This document shows positions 42,502 to 51,559 of a stretch of 64,000 nucleotides of DNA, piece by piece. The DNA is taken from assembly GCF_000488255.1 (NCBI RefSeq), contig NZ_KI530759.1, positions 46,001-110,000 of the forward strand, in the 5' to 3' direction. Origin of the DNA: Acinetobacter indicus CIP 110367 (GTDB lineage Bacteria > Pseudomonadota > Gammaproteobacteria > Pseudomonadales > Moraxellaceae). A model generated the notes under the pieces. That model saw only the letters and a program-made list of their open reading frames with translations, did no database searches and had not been told where the DNA came from. Within the stretch, counting starts at the first letter, position 1. Every line of letters starts with the position of its first letter. A program made the position numbers and the translations under genes.

Positions 42502-43776
42502 TCAGAAGGCTTCATCCTGCGCCGGATCATGGTGCAAGGCATCATGAATGGCTTCGACCAGCTGCTGGGCAATTTCCTGCTTGGAGGCTTTTTCCAGATC
42601 GCGTTTTGGCAGATGATAGCCTTCAGCAAAGAACACCGTCATGGCATTTTCATCAGAGGCAAAGCCGATATCTGCACGGGACACATCATTGCAGGCAATC
42701 ATATCCAGCTTTTTCGCCACCAGTTTGCCGGCCGCATATTCTTCCACATTGCGCGTTTCAGCGGCAAAGCCGACCATAAACGGACGTTTGTCCTGCTGCG
42801 CGATAGTCGCCACAATATCCGGATTCTTGATTAAGGCGATATCCAGTTCATCTCCGGATTTTTTGATTTTGTGTTCTGCAACTTCAGCCACGCGATAATC
42901 GGCAACCGCCGCGGTGGCAATAAACACATCACAGCCTTCATCCAGCAACTGCATACTGGTGTCCAGCATCTGCACGGCTGAAGATACATTAATACGGCGG
43001 ACCCCGTTTGGTGTATCCAGACTGACCGGCCCGGCAATCAGCGTAACTTTGGCGCCAGCTGCATAGCAGGCTGCTGCCAGGGCAAAGCCCATTTTCCCGG
43101 TACTATGATTGGAAATATAACGTACCGGATCAATTGCTTCACGGGTTGGCCCGGCGGTAATCACCACATGCTTGCTGGCCAGTAAGCCAAATTTTTCAGC
43201 AATCGCACGCTGCGCTTTATGGAAATAATCGGTGACCTGACGCGCTAGCTCTTCCGGCTCAGGCATACGGCCCAGACCGACATCACCACAGGCTTGTGAG
43301 CCGGATTCCGGCATAATCACATGCACGCCATCGTCTACCAGCGTCGCCAGATTGCGCTGCGTAGCTTTGGCCGCCCACATCTGCTGATTCATGGCCGGTG
43401 CCACCCAGACCGGGGCACTGGTGGCCAGATATAAAGTCGATAACAAGTCATCTGCCAGACCGGCGGCAAATTTGGCCAGGGTGTCACAGCTGGCCGGTGC
43501 AATCAGCACCAGATCGGCCCAGCGTGCCAGTTCAATATGCCCCATGCCGGCCTCGGCTTCCGGGTCCAGCAACTGGGTATGCACCGGATTGCCCGACAAC
43601 GCCTGAAAGGTCAGCGGTGTAATAAAGGCTTGTGCCCCTTCGGTCATCACCACCCGGACGTTAAAGCCAGCGTCCTTTAAACGGCGAACCAGAATGGCAC
43701 TTTTGTAGGCGGCAATACCGCCAGTAATACCCACAATAATATTTTTATTAGGAATGACACTTAAATCAAAACTCAC
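42502..43776 (-). CDS. coaBC: Phosphopantothenoylcysteine decarboxylase/synthetase
   Basis: Two-domain enzyme of coenzyme A synthesis. Of 424 residues the first half is the FMN-binding CoaC decarboxylase (GITGGIAAYKSAILVRRL, PAMNQQMW, and the catalytic Cys in SQACGDVGLGRMPEP). The second half is the CoaB synthetase (VVITAGPTREAIDPVRYISN, AVADYR, IKKSGDELDIALIKNPDI). It is divergent from radC, whose start lies 113 bp from the coaBC start. Confidence 0.97.
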   Translation of the reverse strand: MSFDLSVIPNKNIIVGITGGIAAYKSAILVRRLKDAGFNVRVVMTEGAQAFITPLTFQALSGNPVHTQLLDPEAEAGMGHIELARWADLVLIAPASCDTLAKFAAGLADDLLSTLYLATSAPVWVAPAMNQQMWAAKATQRNLATLVDDGVHVIMPESGSQACGDVGLGRMPEPEELARQVTDYFHKAQRAIAEKFGLLASKHVVITAGPTREAIDPVRYISNHSTGKMGFALAAACYAAGAKVTLIAGPVSLDTPNGVRRINVSSAVQMLDTSMQLLDEGCDVFIATAAVADYRVAEVAEHKIKKSGDELDIALIKNPDIVATIAQQDKRPFMVGFAAETRNVEEYAAGKLVAKKLDMIACNDVSRADIGFASDENAMTVFFAEGYHLPKRDLEKASKQEIAQQLVEAIHDALHHDPAQDEAF

Positions 43777-43889
43777 GAACAGCTTACCTTTCTGTTGCAG
43801 TGGGGCTCACAATAGCATTAAATATTGTCATTCCCAAGACATGTCTGGGCGAAATCCATAACAATTCATCACCAATAAGTCTAATAACA

Positions 43890-44585
43890 ATGAACTTCAG
43901 TATTAAACATTGGCCGGAACAGGAGCGTCCGCGTGAACGCCTGATCCAGTACGGCGCGCACAGTCTTTCCGATGCCGAACTGCTGGCTATTTTCCTGCGC
44001 TCCGGCTCCCAGCAGTACTCTGCCGTTGAACTGGCCCGTCATTTATTACAGGCCTTTGGCAGCCTGAATGCGGTACTCGATGCCGCCCTGCCCGATTTAA
44101 GCCAGTTTCATGGCATGGGTCCAAGTAAATACAGCCAGCTGATGGCGGTCAAGGAATTGGGCCGGCGCTATACCGCCCAGCATTTGCAGCAGGACAAACT
44201 GGAACTCAGCTCCTCCCGGCTGCTACTGGACTATTTACGCTTTGAACTGCTCGGTGAAACTCAGGAAGTATTTGCAGTATTGTGTCTGGATGCGCAGCTG
44301 CGCAAAATCTGTTTTAAGAAACTGTTTTTTGGCGCGCTCAATTCATGTGAAATTTCGATCAACCAGCTGCTACGCTTTGCCATCCAGAAAAACACTACGG
44401 CGCTGGTGATCAGTCATAATCATCCTCAGGGACAGCCACAGCCCTCACCGGCCGATTTACAATTGACCCAGCGCATCCAGCAGGCCTGCCAGCTGGTTGA
44501 TATCCGCCTGATTGATCATTGTATTATTGCTCCCGAAGGCAGTTTTTCCTTTGCTGAACATCAACTCATCAAGTCGACATTTTAA
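43890..44585 (+). CDS. radC: RadC-family JAB-domain protein
   Basis: A 231-residue protein: a UPF0758 helix-hairpin start (WPEQERPRERLIQYGAHSLS, SLNAVLDAALPDLSQFHGMG), then a JAB1/MPN-like metal domain with SHNHPQGQPQPSPADLQLT, the expected His-x-His and Asp. The historical role in DNA repair has been withdrawn for E. coli, so the function is open. The GTG at 43800 gives a 30-residue extension that overlaps the coaBC promoter. ATG 43890 matches the usual start better. Confidence 0.9.
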   Translation: MNFSIKHWPEQERPRERLIQYGAHSLSDAELLAIFLRSGSQQYSAVELARHLLQAFGSLNAVLDAALPDLSQFHGMGPSKYSQLMAVKELGRRYTAQHLQQDKLELSSSRLLLDYLRFELLGETQEVFAVLCLDAQLRKICFKKLFFGALNSCEISINQLLRFAIQKNTTALVISHNHPQGQPQPSPADLQLTQRIQQACQLVDIRLIDHCIIAPEGSFSFAEHQLIKSTF

Positions 44586-44655
44586 GCAGCGCAACATATT
44601 GACAAAAACCCGGCCAGCACAGAAGATCATGAAAAACTTAAGCTGATTCCCAGAC

Positions 44656-45567
44656 ATGATTGTACGTGACCAACCGAGCGTATTTAGGCTGTTATTTTCC
44701 TGGCGAGGTACCATCTTACCGAAGGTGTTACCACCTTTGGGCGTGGTCATGTTGCTGTCGGCGATTGTCGGCGGCCTGTCCTATGTCGGGTATTTTCACT
44801 TCTCTGATTTCCCCCTGATCGGCTTTACCTTAATTGGGGTGGTGCTGTCGATTTTCCTTGGCTTTAAAAATTCGGCCTGTTATGACCGCTGGTGGGAAGC
44901 CCGCAAACTGTGGGGCATGTTAATTGCCAATGCGCGCCATTTTGACCGCGACTGCCGGATGCTGGCCCAAGGCCGCCGGGAACGGGTGATTCAGCATGTG
45001 ATTGTGTTTGCCAATGTGTTGCGTGACCGTCTGCGCCATCAAACTGCCAATCCGACTGAACTGGTAGAAACCAGCGGTATGAGCCAGCAGGCCGTAACCC
45101 AGCTGTATCAACAGGCCAATGCGCCGCAATATACCCTCAGCCTGATTCAATGGGAACTGATGCAGGCCCTAAAAGAAGGTGAAATTTCCGATATTATTTA
45201 CAGCCAGATGAACCAGCATGTGATGGAACTCAGCCTGGTGCAAACCGGTTGTGACCGGATTGCCACCACCCCGCTGCCGTTTGCCTATTCGGTATTGCTA
45301 AACCGTACCGTGTACTTTTTCTGCTTTATGCTGCCGTTTAGCTTGGGCTCGACGCTGGGGCTGGCGACACCGCTGCTGGTCGGGATTCTGGCTTATACCT
45401 TCTTGGGGTTGGACGCCCTAAGCTCGGAAATTGAAGAGCCATTTGGTACGCAAAGTAATGACTTGCCTTTAGATGCGATGGTGCGCACCATTGAAATCGA
45501 ATTACTCTCGACTTTGGGGAAACCGACACCACCACCAATTCAGGCACAGGACAATAACCTGCTCTAA
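44656..45567 (+). CDS. Bestrophin-like channel protein
   Basis: A 303-residue membrane protein of the bestrophin/UPF0187 family. N-terminal features are LLFSWRGTILPKVLPPLGVV, then FTLIGVVLSIFLGFKNSACY and DRWWEARKLWGMLIANARHF, the family hallmark. The second half has two more membrane segments and DALSSEIEEPFGTQSNDLPL, like the calcium-clasp region of bestrophins. Bacterial homologues form pentameric ion channels, probably for cations; ion selectivity here is unknown. Confidence 0.87.
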   Translation: MIVRDQPSVFRLLFSWRGTILPKVLPPLGVVMLLSAIVGGLSYVGYFHFSDFPLIGFTLIGVVLSIFLGFKNSACYDRWWEARKLWGMLIANARHFDRDCRMLAQGRRERVIQHVIVFANVLRDRLRHQTANPTELVETSGMSQQAVTQLYQQANAPQYTLSLIQWELMQALKEGEISDIIYSQMNQHVMELSLVQTGCDRIATTPLPFAYSVLLNRTVYFFCFMLPFSLGSTLGLATPLLVGILAYTFLGLDALSSEIEEPFGTQSNDLPLDAMVRTIEIELLSTLGKPTPPPIQAQDNNLL

Positions 45568-45570
45568 AGC

Positions 45571-45600
45571 AAAAAACCTCAGCCCAGCTGAGGTTTTTTT
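45571..45600. terminator. Bidirectional terminator after the bestrophin-like gene
   Basis: AACCTCAGC-CCA-GCTGAGGTT has an A-run on the left and a T-run on the right. It stands between convergent genes. Confidence 0.92.
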
Positions 45601-45615
45601 GATGCTGAAATACGT

Positions 45616-46491
45616 TTACGCAGTCAGCGCCGGTGATGGATTGACAAAACTTTCCCAAATTCCGACCTGCCCCGGTTTCAGGCTGGGAATATTGCCCAGT
45701 TTCATCCACGGCATATTTTCACCATGAAAATCGCTACCGACCGAGACTTTTAAGCCATGCTCGGCAATCATCCGGTCCACCATCTGCCGGGTAGAACTTG
45801 GATCAATCGCCGGCGGCAACTCGACGGCATCTCCACCAAATTTGGCAAAAATTTCAATCAGGTAACGGATATTGGTCGCCGACAGATCATAACGGGTCGG
45901 ATGCGCCAGCACCGCAAAACCGCCACTGGCATGAATCACCTGAATAGTTTCCTCCAAGCCCAAGCCTTCAAATTTCACATAGGCTTTTTTGCCTTCTTTA
46001 ATGTATTTATCAAAGGCCTGCTGCGGCCGGCTGACATAGCCTTTTTCCACCAGGGTTTTGGCAATATGGGTACGGGTCACCCGATCCGGGACATTATCTA
46101 CCTTGGCAATCACATCGGTATAAATATCTTCACCAATCAGCGGAATTAGCAGCTCGCAAATCTGTTTGGAGCGCGCAGCACGAATATTTTTTTGCTGGGC
46201 CAGTAGTGCCGCCATCGGCGCCGGATTTTGCATATTCAAGGCCACAATATGCACAGCATAGCTTTTTTTGGTCGCCGGTCGTGACCACTGGCTGGAAATT
46301 TCTACGCCAGATATGAGCTTAATCCCGTGATTTTTCGCCGCTTCCTGAGCCAGTGCAATTCCATCCATGCTGTCATGATCAGTCAATGCCAGCGTATGGA
46401 TCGACAGTTCAGCTGCTGCTGCAATCAATTGCTGCGGACTTAAAGTTCCATCAGAAATATTGCTATGTGTATGTAAATCTACGCCGTGCAT
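45616..46491 (-). CDS. PHP-domain phosphatase (RNase AM / TrpH type)
   Basis: A 291-residue PHP metal-dependent phosphoesterase. The start GVDLHTHSNISDGTLSPQQL has the HxH motif and Asp. TLALTDHDSMDGIALAQEA, LISGVEISSQW, AVLAHPTRYD and VGSDFHGEN supply the further metal ligands. E. coli YciV (TrpH) is a 5'-3' exonuclease/nucleotidase of RNA 5' ends and hydrolyses 3',5'-nucleoside bisphosphates. The next genes rightwards, yciB and a yciI-like gene, are its usual neighbours. Confidence 0.92.
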   Translation of the reverse strand: MHGVDLHTHSNISDGTLSPQQLIAAAAELSIHTLALTDHDSMDGIALAQEAAKNHGIKLISGVEISSQWSRPATKKSYAVHIVALNMQNPAPMAALLAQQKNIRAARSKQICELLIPLIGEDIYTDVIAKVDNVPDRVTRTHIAKTLVEKGYVSRPQQAFDKYIKEGKKAYVKFEGLGLEETIQVIHASGGFAVLAHPTRYDLSATNIRYLIEIFAKFGGDAVELPPAIDPSSTRQMVDRMIAEHGLKVSVGSDFHGENMPWMKLGNIPSLKPGQVGIWESFVNPSPALTA

Positions 46492-46535
46492 CTCTATACT
46501 ATGACATTTATTTGATCAGATTTAGATACTCTAAC

Positions 46536-47147
46536 ATGAAAGCACTTTTAGACTTTGTGCCACTCATTATTTTCTTTTATTTATATAAAACTGTAGATCC
46601 AAAAGATACCCACCATCCTTTGCTGCAAATGATCGGCTCTGCCGGTGGTGTGGATAACAATAACATTCTTGTGGCCACCACTGGTCTGATCATTTCCATG
46701 TTAGTGGTGTATGGCGCATTATTTGTCTCTCAAAAATTCCGTTTGGACAAACAGCAGTGGATTGTGCTGTTTATGACCGTGATTTTTGGTGGTATTACCC
46801 TAATGCTGAGCGATGACTTCTATATTCGCCTAAAAGCTGTCTTGCTGAATCTGGTCTTTGCTGGCGCCTTCCTGCTGTCACCATGGTTCAGCAAAGATCG
46901 TAAGCCATTAATCCAACGCCTGTTTGGACCAGTGTTCAATTTAAGCGACAAAGGCTGGATGAAACTGAACTATGCCTGGGTCGGGATGTTTCTGCTAATG
47001 TCCTTCCTGCACGGCTTCTTTGCCTATATCTTTATGGGTGGAAAATACTGGGGAGAATTCACTGCTTTTGGTGACATGATTGTGATGTTTTCCTTTATCA
47101 TTATTCAGTTTATTGTATTGCGTAAATACTTTAAAACTGCCGAATAA
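46536..47147 (+). CDS. yciB: YciB/IspA-type septation membrane protein
   Basis: A 203-residue inner-membrane protein with five hydrophobic segments. It begins MKALLDFVPLIIFFYLYKTV, the family hallmark, and carries PWFSKDRKPLIQRLFGPVFN and WMKLNYAWVGMFLLMSFLHG. YciB affects cell envelope synthesis and division in E. coli and Shigella. ATG 46536 is chosen because an upstream in-frame stretch back to 46353 overlaps the PHP gene on the other strand and shows no family similarity. Confidence 0.94.
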   Translation: MKALLDFVPLIIFFYLYKTVDPKDTHHPLLQMIGSAGGVDNNNILVATTGLIISMLVVYGALFVSQKFRLDKQQWIVLFMTVIFGGITLMLSDDFYIRLKAVLLNLVFAGAFLLSPWFSKDRKPLIQRLFGPVFNLSDKGWMKLNYAWVGMFLLMSFLHGFFAYIFMGGKYWGEFTAFGDMIVMFSFIIIQFIVLRKYFKTAE

Positions 47148-47178
47148 ATCCTTCAGTCCGCTTGAGCGAGAATACCTT

Positions 47179-47481
47179 ATGCCTTTATTTGTGGTGACCT
47201 GTACCGATAACGAAGGAACCGTCGAAAAACGTCTGGCCATTCGTCCGCAACATCTTGAACGTCTGCAACAGCTAGATGATGAAGGCCGTCTGATTGTCGC
47301 CGGTGCGATGCCGAAAGATCCGACCAATCCGCAAGCGGGCTTTTATGGCAGTACCATTATTGTCGATTTTGAGTCTCGTGAAGCCCTTGATGCTTGGCTA
47401 CAAGATGAGCCATTCCTGAAAGCAGGCGTCTATGGCCAGATTGAAGTCAAACCTTTTAATAAAGCATTTCCTAAAGGATAA
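47179..47481 (+). CDS. YciI-family protein
   Basis: A 100-residue dimeric alpha/beta barrel-fold protein. It has VTCTDNEGTVEKRLAIRPQH, GRLIVAGAMPKD and STIIVDFESREALDAWLQDE, then KAGVYGQIEVKPF. The conserved His and Asp of the YciI active site correspond to RPQHLE and KDPTNP. Function is not established in most members. It lies 31 bp after yciB. An in-frame ATG at 47113 overlaps yciB and is less likely. Confidence 0.9.
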   Translation: MPLFVVTCTDNEGTVEKRLAIRPQHLERLQQLDDEGRLIVAGAMPKDPTNPQAGFYGSTIIVDFESREALDAWLQDEPFLKAGVYGQIEVKPFNKAFPKG

Positions 47482-47486
47482 GCTGC

Positions 47487-47969
47487 ATGCGCGTTGTTGT
47501 CCCGAGTCTACTGGGTCTATCCTTCTTCTGTTCTGCACTGTGGGCCGTTGAACCGGCTGCACCCGCTGCTGTAAATACCACGGCTCAAGTCACGCCAGCG
47601 GTCGCAACGCCAGCCAAACCGGCGATTATACCGGCTGTGGCCACCACCACAGCGCCGGCAACGGCCAACCAGCCGCTGACCGCTGAGCAGCTAGCCAAGA
47701 ATAAAGCGGCACAGGAAGCTAAAATCAAGGCCCTGGTCAAAGATCAGGAAAGCCGCCTGCAACAGCTGGAAAAAGCCAATCTGGAAGCACTGGCGCAAAA
47801 CCAGGAACTGCAGTTGAAAAATGACAATCTGGGTGTACAGGTTCAGGTCTTACAAAGTGAACGTAGCGCACAGATGTTTCTTTACGGCGCTGCCACGCTG
47901 GCTGTCGGCGTATTGCTGGGCTTTTTGGTGGCCAGCTATGTGTATACCAAACGTCGCCGTCAGTGGTAA
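47487..47969 (+). CDS. Exported coiled-coil protein with C-terminal membrane anchor
   Basis: A 160-residue protein without a recognised family. A signal peptide (about residues 1-20, LGLSFFCSALWAVEP) is followed by a Pro/Ala/Thr-rich spacer (residues ~20-70) and a coiled coil of Gln, Glu and Leu heptads (about residues 72-130: LVKDQESRLQQLEKANLEAL). One membrane helix (LYGAATLAVGVLLGFLVASY, about residues 133-152) and a basic tail (TKRRRQW) finish it. The coiled coil plus C-terminal anchor resembles the end of SH3-domain proteins of the YgiM type, but no SH3 domain is present. It stands 5 bp after the YciI-like gene. Confidence 0.7.
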   Translation: MRVVVPSLLGLSFFCSALWAVEPAAPAAVNTTAQVTPAVATPAKPAIIPAVATTTAPATANQPLTAEQLAKNKAAQEAKIKALVKDQESRLQQLEKANLEALAQNQELQLKNDNLGVQVQVLQSERSAQMFLYGAATLAVGVLLGFLVASYVYTKRRRQW

Positions 47970-47996
47970 TGTTCTGCTTCATTAAAGGTAATCTGG

Positions 47997-49877
47997 GTGT
48001 TGTCTAATCGCATTCAAACCGCCGATCTCGATTGGCAACATATTGAGGGCATTGATGTCCCGGTATCGAAACAGTTTGGGGATGTCTACTTTTCCAAGGA
48101 CAATGGCCTGCTGGAAACCCGGCATGTGTTTTTAAACGGTAATGACCTGTCCGAGCGTCTGGCAGACCTGCAAGATTATGAATATTTCTGTGTCGGAGAA
48201 ACCGGCTTCGGCACTGGCCTGAATATTCTGGCCTTATGGCAACTGTGGCAACAGGTGCGTCCGAATAATCACAGCCTTTTACATGCCATTTCGGTGGAGA
48301 AATTTCCGCTTTCCAAAGCCGATTTAATTCGCGCCTTAAATGCCTGGCCGGAACTAAAACCTCAGGCCGATCAGCTGATTGCCCAGTACCCATTACCACT
48401 GGCCGGCTGTCATCGCCTGTCGTTTCCGGAGCAGCGTTTTTCTATCGACCTTTGGCTCGGTGATGCGCACGATGTCTTTCCGATGATGGCCAAAACCACA
48501 CAGGTCAATGCCTGGTTTTTAGATGGCTTTGCGCCCTCCTGCAATCCGGATATGTGGGAAGAACAGGTGCTCAATCATATTATTCGCCTGTCAGATGTCG
48601 GCACTACCTTCGCTTCCTTTAGTGTAGCCGGGGTGTTAAAGCGAGGTTTAAGACAGCACGGGATTCATATTTCCCGGCCGCGCGGGTTTGGCCATAAACG
48701 CGAAATGCTAAAAGGCATCTGGTTAGCGCCAGAAGAACCGCTTAGCCCAGAACGGGAAACTGAACCAGCAACCTCAGTTCCTTCGACCTCTGTACAGCAA
48801 CGGCATATTGCCATTATTGGTGCCGGTATTGCCGGTTTAAGTCTGGCTTGGGCTTTTGCTCAGCGTGGGCATCAAGTTTCTCTGTATGATCAAAGCGCGC
48901 CACTGGCGGGTGGCTCGGGCAATCCACTGGCCCTGCTCAATCCGAAGCTCTGTGCTATTGAACAGAGCCATACCCATTTAATGACCCTGGCCTGGCAACA
49001 TGCCTTAAATCATTATGCAAAGTTTCAGGCCTTCCGCCCGATTCAGGTCAATCAGCTTGGGCTAAAAAATCCGGAACAGCTGCTGGCACTGGCCGATGAA
49101 TATCCGCCAGGTATTCTGGAAAAAGATTTAGACGCACAGCTGCGATCAGAATTTCCTGCCCTGCGTCTGCTACAGGCTGGCGCGGTGTCGCCACATCAAC
49201 TGTGTGCGGAGATTCTGGCGCATGAGCGGATTCAATATCAGCAGGCCAAAATCACCCAGATTCACCCGACAGATCGACCGGAACTGTTCAGTGACAACCA
49301 ATCTCTGGGCCAGTTTGATCATGTCTTTGTCTGCACAGCCCGTGAATCTGGCCAGTTTTTTGAACATTATCCGCTGTTAAAACCGATTCGGGGTCAGGTC
49401 AGCTGGCTGAAGAATACCCAGCAACCGCTGCGTTTAGATAGCGCCTATAGTTATGGCGGTTACTGTATGCAGCTCGATGCAGAGCAGTTGATTTTAGGCG
49501 CGTCTTTTTATCCGGGTCGGGATGATGCCGAAGTCTTACGAGAAGATCATGAACATAATCTGGCGCTGATCCGTAGCGTCTTCCCCGACTATGCGGACAC
49601 CCTGCCTGATCCACACAGCTGGCAAGGCCGTGCGTCAATCCGTGCGCAAAGTCAGGATTATTTCCCGCTGCTTGGAGCACTTGAAACCGGACAGCAAGTC
49701 TATAGCCTGACTGGACTCGGTTCCAAAGGTTTTCTGTTTGCACCGCTATGCAGTGAAATTCTGGCCGCACAGATTTTAAATGAGGCCTGCCCGGTGCCGA
49801 TGCAGGTACTGGAGAAACTTAACATCCGCCGTTTTCAAAAGAAAGCCAAAGCCAAGAAACCGTATTTTAAGGCCTAA
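47997..49877 (+). CDS. mnmC: Bifunctional tRNA 5-methylaminomethyl-2-thiouridine enzyme
   Basis: Finishes mnm5s2U34 in tRNA. The 626 residues have an N-terminal methyltransferase half (MnmC2: FCVGETGFGTGLNILALWQL, VNAWFLDGFAPSCNPDMW) and a C-terminal FAD-dependent oxidase half (MnmC1: IAIIGAGIAGLSLAWAFAQR at about residue 270, SGNPLALLNPK, GSKGFLFAPLCSEILA). The start is GTG at 47997 with AAAGG upstream; TTG at 48000 is a close alternative. It is the last gene of the yciB group, with a terminator downstream. Confidence 0.95.
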   Translation: MLSNRIQTADLDWQHIEGIDVPVSKQFGDVYFSKDNGLLETRHVFLNGNDLSERLADLQDYEYFCVGETGFGTGLNILALWQLWQQVRPNNHSLLHAISVEKFPLSKADLIRALNAWPELKPQADQLIAQYPLPLAGCHRLSFPEQRFSIDLWLGDAHDVFPMMAKTTQVNAWFLDGFAPSCNPDMWEEQVLNHIIRLSDVGTTFASFSVAGVLKRGLRQHGIHISRPRGFGHKREMLKGIWLAPEEPLSPERETEPATSVPSTSVQQRHIAIIGAGIAGLSLAWAFAQRGHQVSLYDQSAPLAGGSGNPLALLNPKLCAIEQSHTHLMTLAWQHALNHYAKFQAFRPIQVNQLGLKNPEQLLALADEYPPGILEKDLDAQLRSEFPALRLLQAGAVSPHQLCAEILAHERIQYQQAKITQIHPTDRPELFSDNQSLGQFDHVFVCTARESGQFFEHYPLLKPIRGQVSWLKNTQQPLRLDSAYSYGGYCMQLDAEQLILGASFYPGRDDAEVLREDHEHNLALIRSVFPDYADTLPDPHSWQGRASIRAQSQDYFPLLGALETGQQVYSLTGLGSKGFLFAPLCSEILAAQILNEACPVPMQVLEKLNIRRFQKKAKAKKPYFKA

Positions 49878-50036
49878 GCTAAAAACGTTGTATAGATCGA
49901 GAATGATGGCCCGGTTTAGTTTGAAAGATCAGGCTTAGTGTGGAAGTCGAGGAGAGCATTTATTTTCTTCATTTAAAATGCTTGATCATATGAGGGAATG
50001 TTCTGATCTTTTTAGTCAATGATCAACAGTGTTCAT

Positions 50037-50061
50037 AAAAAAGCGCCTGACGGCGCTTTTT
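50037..50061. terminator. Bidirectional terminator after mnmC
   Basis: AAAAAGCGCC-TGAC-GGCGCTTTTT, a short strong hairpin with A- and T-runs, between mnmC and the convergent rhodanese gene. Confidence 0.9.
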
Positions 50062-50063
50062 GC

Positions 50064-50378
50064 TTATTGCCCTTGAACCAAAGGCAAACCGGCATCACGT
50101 GCAGCACGGGTACCGCCCATCAGCACCACATATTCACGTGAGCTGTCCAGCTCTTCTAACAATTCAGCCGCGCGCGGCGCTTTGCTGCCACCGCCACATA
50201 AGATGTAAATCGGTTGATCCGCTGACACCTGAGTCAAGCTATCTGCTGACAAGTTGGCAATTGGCTGATTGACTGCGCCTTGAATATGCGCTTCAGCATA
50301 AGCACTTGCATCACGGACATCCCAGATGATTGCATTTTCTGGGAACTCAAATGTTGTAATTTCTTGCTTACGGATCAT
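50064..50378 (-). CDS. Rhodanese-like single-domain protein
   Basis: A 104-residue cytoplasmic rhodanese fold. It has AIIWDVRDASAYAEAHIQGA and the active-site Cys in YILCGGGSKAPRAAELLEEL, with the final GGTRAARDAGLPL. Sulfur-transfer donor and acceptor cannot be deduced. AAAGGAG seven bases before ATG 50378 fixes the start. An upstream in-frame extension (to 50405) would overlap the ribosome binding site. Confidence 0.9.
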   Translation of the reverse strand: MIRKQEITTFEFPENAIIWDVRDASAYAEAHIQGAVNQPIANLSADSLTQVSADQPIYILCGGGSKAPRAAELLEELDSSREYVVLMGGTRAARDAGLPLVQGQ

Positions 50379-50469
50379 TGTGCACTCCTTTGATGTAAAC
50401 AACACTTGGCAAATGAAGAAAACATCCCTAGCATCTCAGATATTCTTTCCATTTGTAAAGGTCTAAACT

Positions 50470-50958
50470 ATGCCATCTTTCGATATTGTTTCAGAATTAG
50501 AAATTTTTGAAGTAAATCATGCAGTTCAGAATACTCAAAAAGAAATCGCAACACGTTTCGATTTCCGTGGTCAAGATGTTTCTATCGAACTGAATGAGAA
50601 AGCCAAAGAGATCAAAATCAAAACCGAAAGTGATTTCCAATGTGAGCAAGTATATACCATGCTGGAGAATCATTTTTATAAACGTAAGATTGATGTGCAG
50701 GCGCTAGACCCGCAAAAAGCCACGGCCTCAGGTAAAAACGTGATTCAGACGGTGAAGCTCAAAGATGGTCTTGACTCTGATACCGCGAAAAAAATTAATA
50801 AAGCCATTAAAGAAAGCGGCATTAAAGTGCAATCTTCTATTCAGGGCGACAAAATCCGTGTGACGGATAAAAAACGCGACACCTTACAGCAAGTGATGGC
50901 GTTTTTAAAAGAACAGCAATTTGGCCTGCCACTGCAATTTAACAACTTCAAAGATTAA
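50470..50958 (+). CDS. yajQ: YajQ-family nucleotide-binding protein
   Basis: A 162-residue protein with two ferredoxin-like domains. It begins SFDIVSELEIFEVNHAVQNT and has KEIATRFDFRGQDVSIELNE, then KRKIDVQALDPQKATASGKN and RVTDKKRDTLQQVMAFLKEQ, all typical of YajQ. Some members bind cyclic di-GMP and act as transcription co-regulators, e.g. in Xanthomonas. Whether this one does is unknown. Confidence 0.95.
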   Translation: MPSFDIVSELEIFEVNHAVQNTQKEIATRFDFRGQDVSIELNEKAKEIKIKTESDFQCEQVYTMLENHFYKRKIDVQALDPQKATASGKNVIQTVKLKDGLDSDTAKKINKAIKESGIKVQSSIQGDKIRVTDKKRDTLQQVMAFLKEQQFGLPLQFNNFKD

Positions 50959-50986
50959 GCTCTTTGCTCCCGCATAGGAATCGATC

Positions 50987-51493
50987 ATGGCACAAGCGAA
51001 TCGTTTAGCAAAACTAGTCAAAGCGACAGCAAAATTTCCACAGGTGATTCGCACCACTTTGTGGAGCAAAGCCTTTGGCCGGATCGTGCCTATGGTGGGG
51101 ACAGCCAAATTAAAATATCTCGAAGTCAGTTCGGCCAAAGTGGTGGTGAAAATTGACAATCATAAAGCCATGCAAAACCATATTGGCCAGGTACATGCCT
51201 GTGCAATGGCGCTAATTGCAGAAACTGCCACCGGCTTTGTGACCGGCATGAATGTGCCCGATCACTCGATTGTGTTAATTAAAAGCTTTAAAGTTGATTT
51301 TAAACGCCCGACGCAAGGCGCCATGACCGCAGTCGCAACACTGACAGCAGAACAGCAGCACTTGATGCAACACACCGAAAAAGGTGAAACGCTGGTTGCG
51401 GTCGAAGTGACCGATGAATCGGGTGAAGCACCAATTCAATGTGAAATGCTCTGGGCCTGGGTCAGTAAAGATCAGCTTAAAAAAGCCCGTTAA
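50987..51493 (+). CDS. DUF4442 hotdog-fold protein
   Basis: A 168-residue protein with the DUF4442 look: RTTLWSKAFGRIVPMVGTAK and VSSAKVVVKIDNHKAMQNHI, then QVHACAMALIAETATGFVTG, a hotdog helix with a conserved His. The fold is related to acyl-CoA thioesterases, but catalytic activity is not proven. It lies 28 bp after yajQ in the same direction. Confidence 0.85.
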   Translation: MAQANRLAKLVKATAKFPQVIRTTLWSKAFGRIVPMVGTAKLKYLEVSSAKVVVKIDNHKAMQNHIGQVHACAMALIAETATGFVTGMNVPDHSIVLIKSFKVDFKRPTQGAMTAVATLTAEQQHLMQHTEKGETLVAVEVTDESGEAPIQCEMLWAWVSKDQLKKAR

Positions 51494-51508
51494 CCCGCTT
51501 TAAACCAT

Positions 51509-51541
51509 AAAAAAAACCCCAGTTTCAGAACTGGGATTTTT
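51509..51541. terminator. Bidirectional terminator between the DUF4442 and thioesterase genes
   Basis: CCCAGTT-TCAG-AACTGGG with A-run on the left and TTTTT on the right, between convergent genes. Confidence 0.88.
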
Positions 51542-51559
51542 GATCTTTGAGTGCACAAA

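Noticed and set aside
43800..43889. Thirty-residue N-terminal extension of RadC from GTG
   Set aside because: It overlaps the upstream region of the divergent coaBC gene and does not match the usual RadC start.
46353..46535. Long N-terminal extension of YciB
   Set aside because: It overlaps the PHP gene on the other strand, has unusual composition, and ATG 46536 gives the exact family start.
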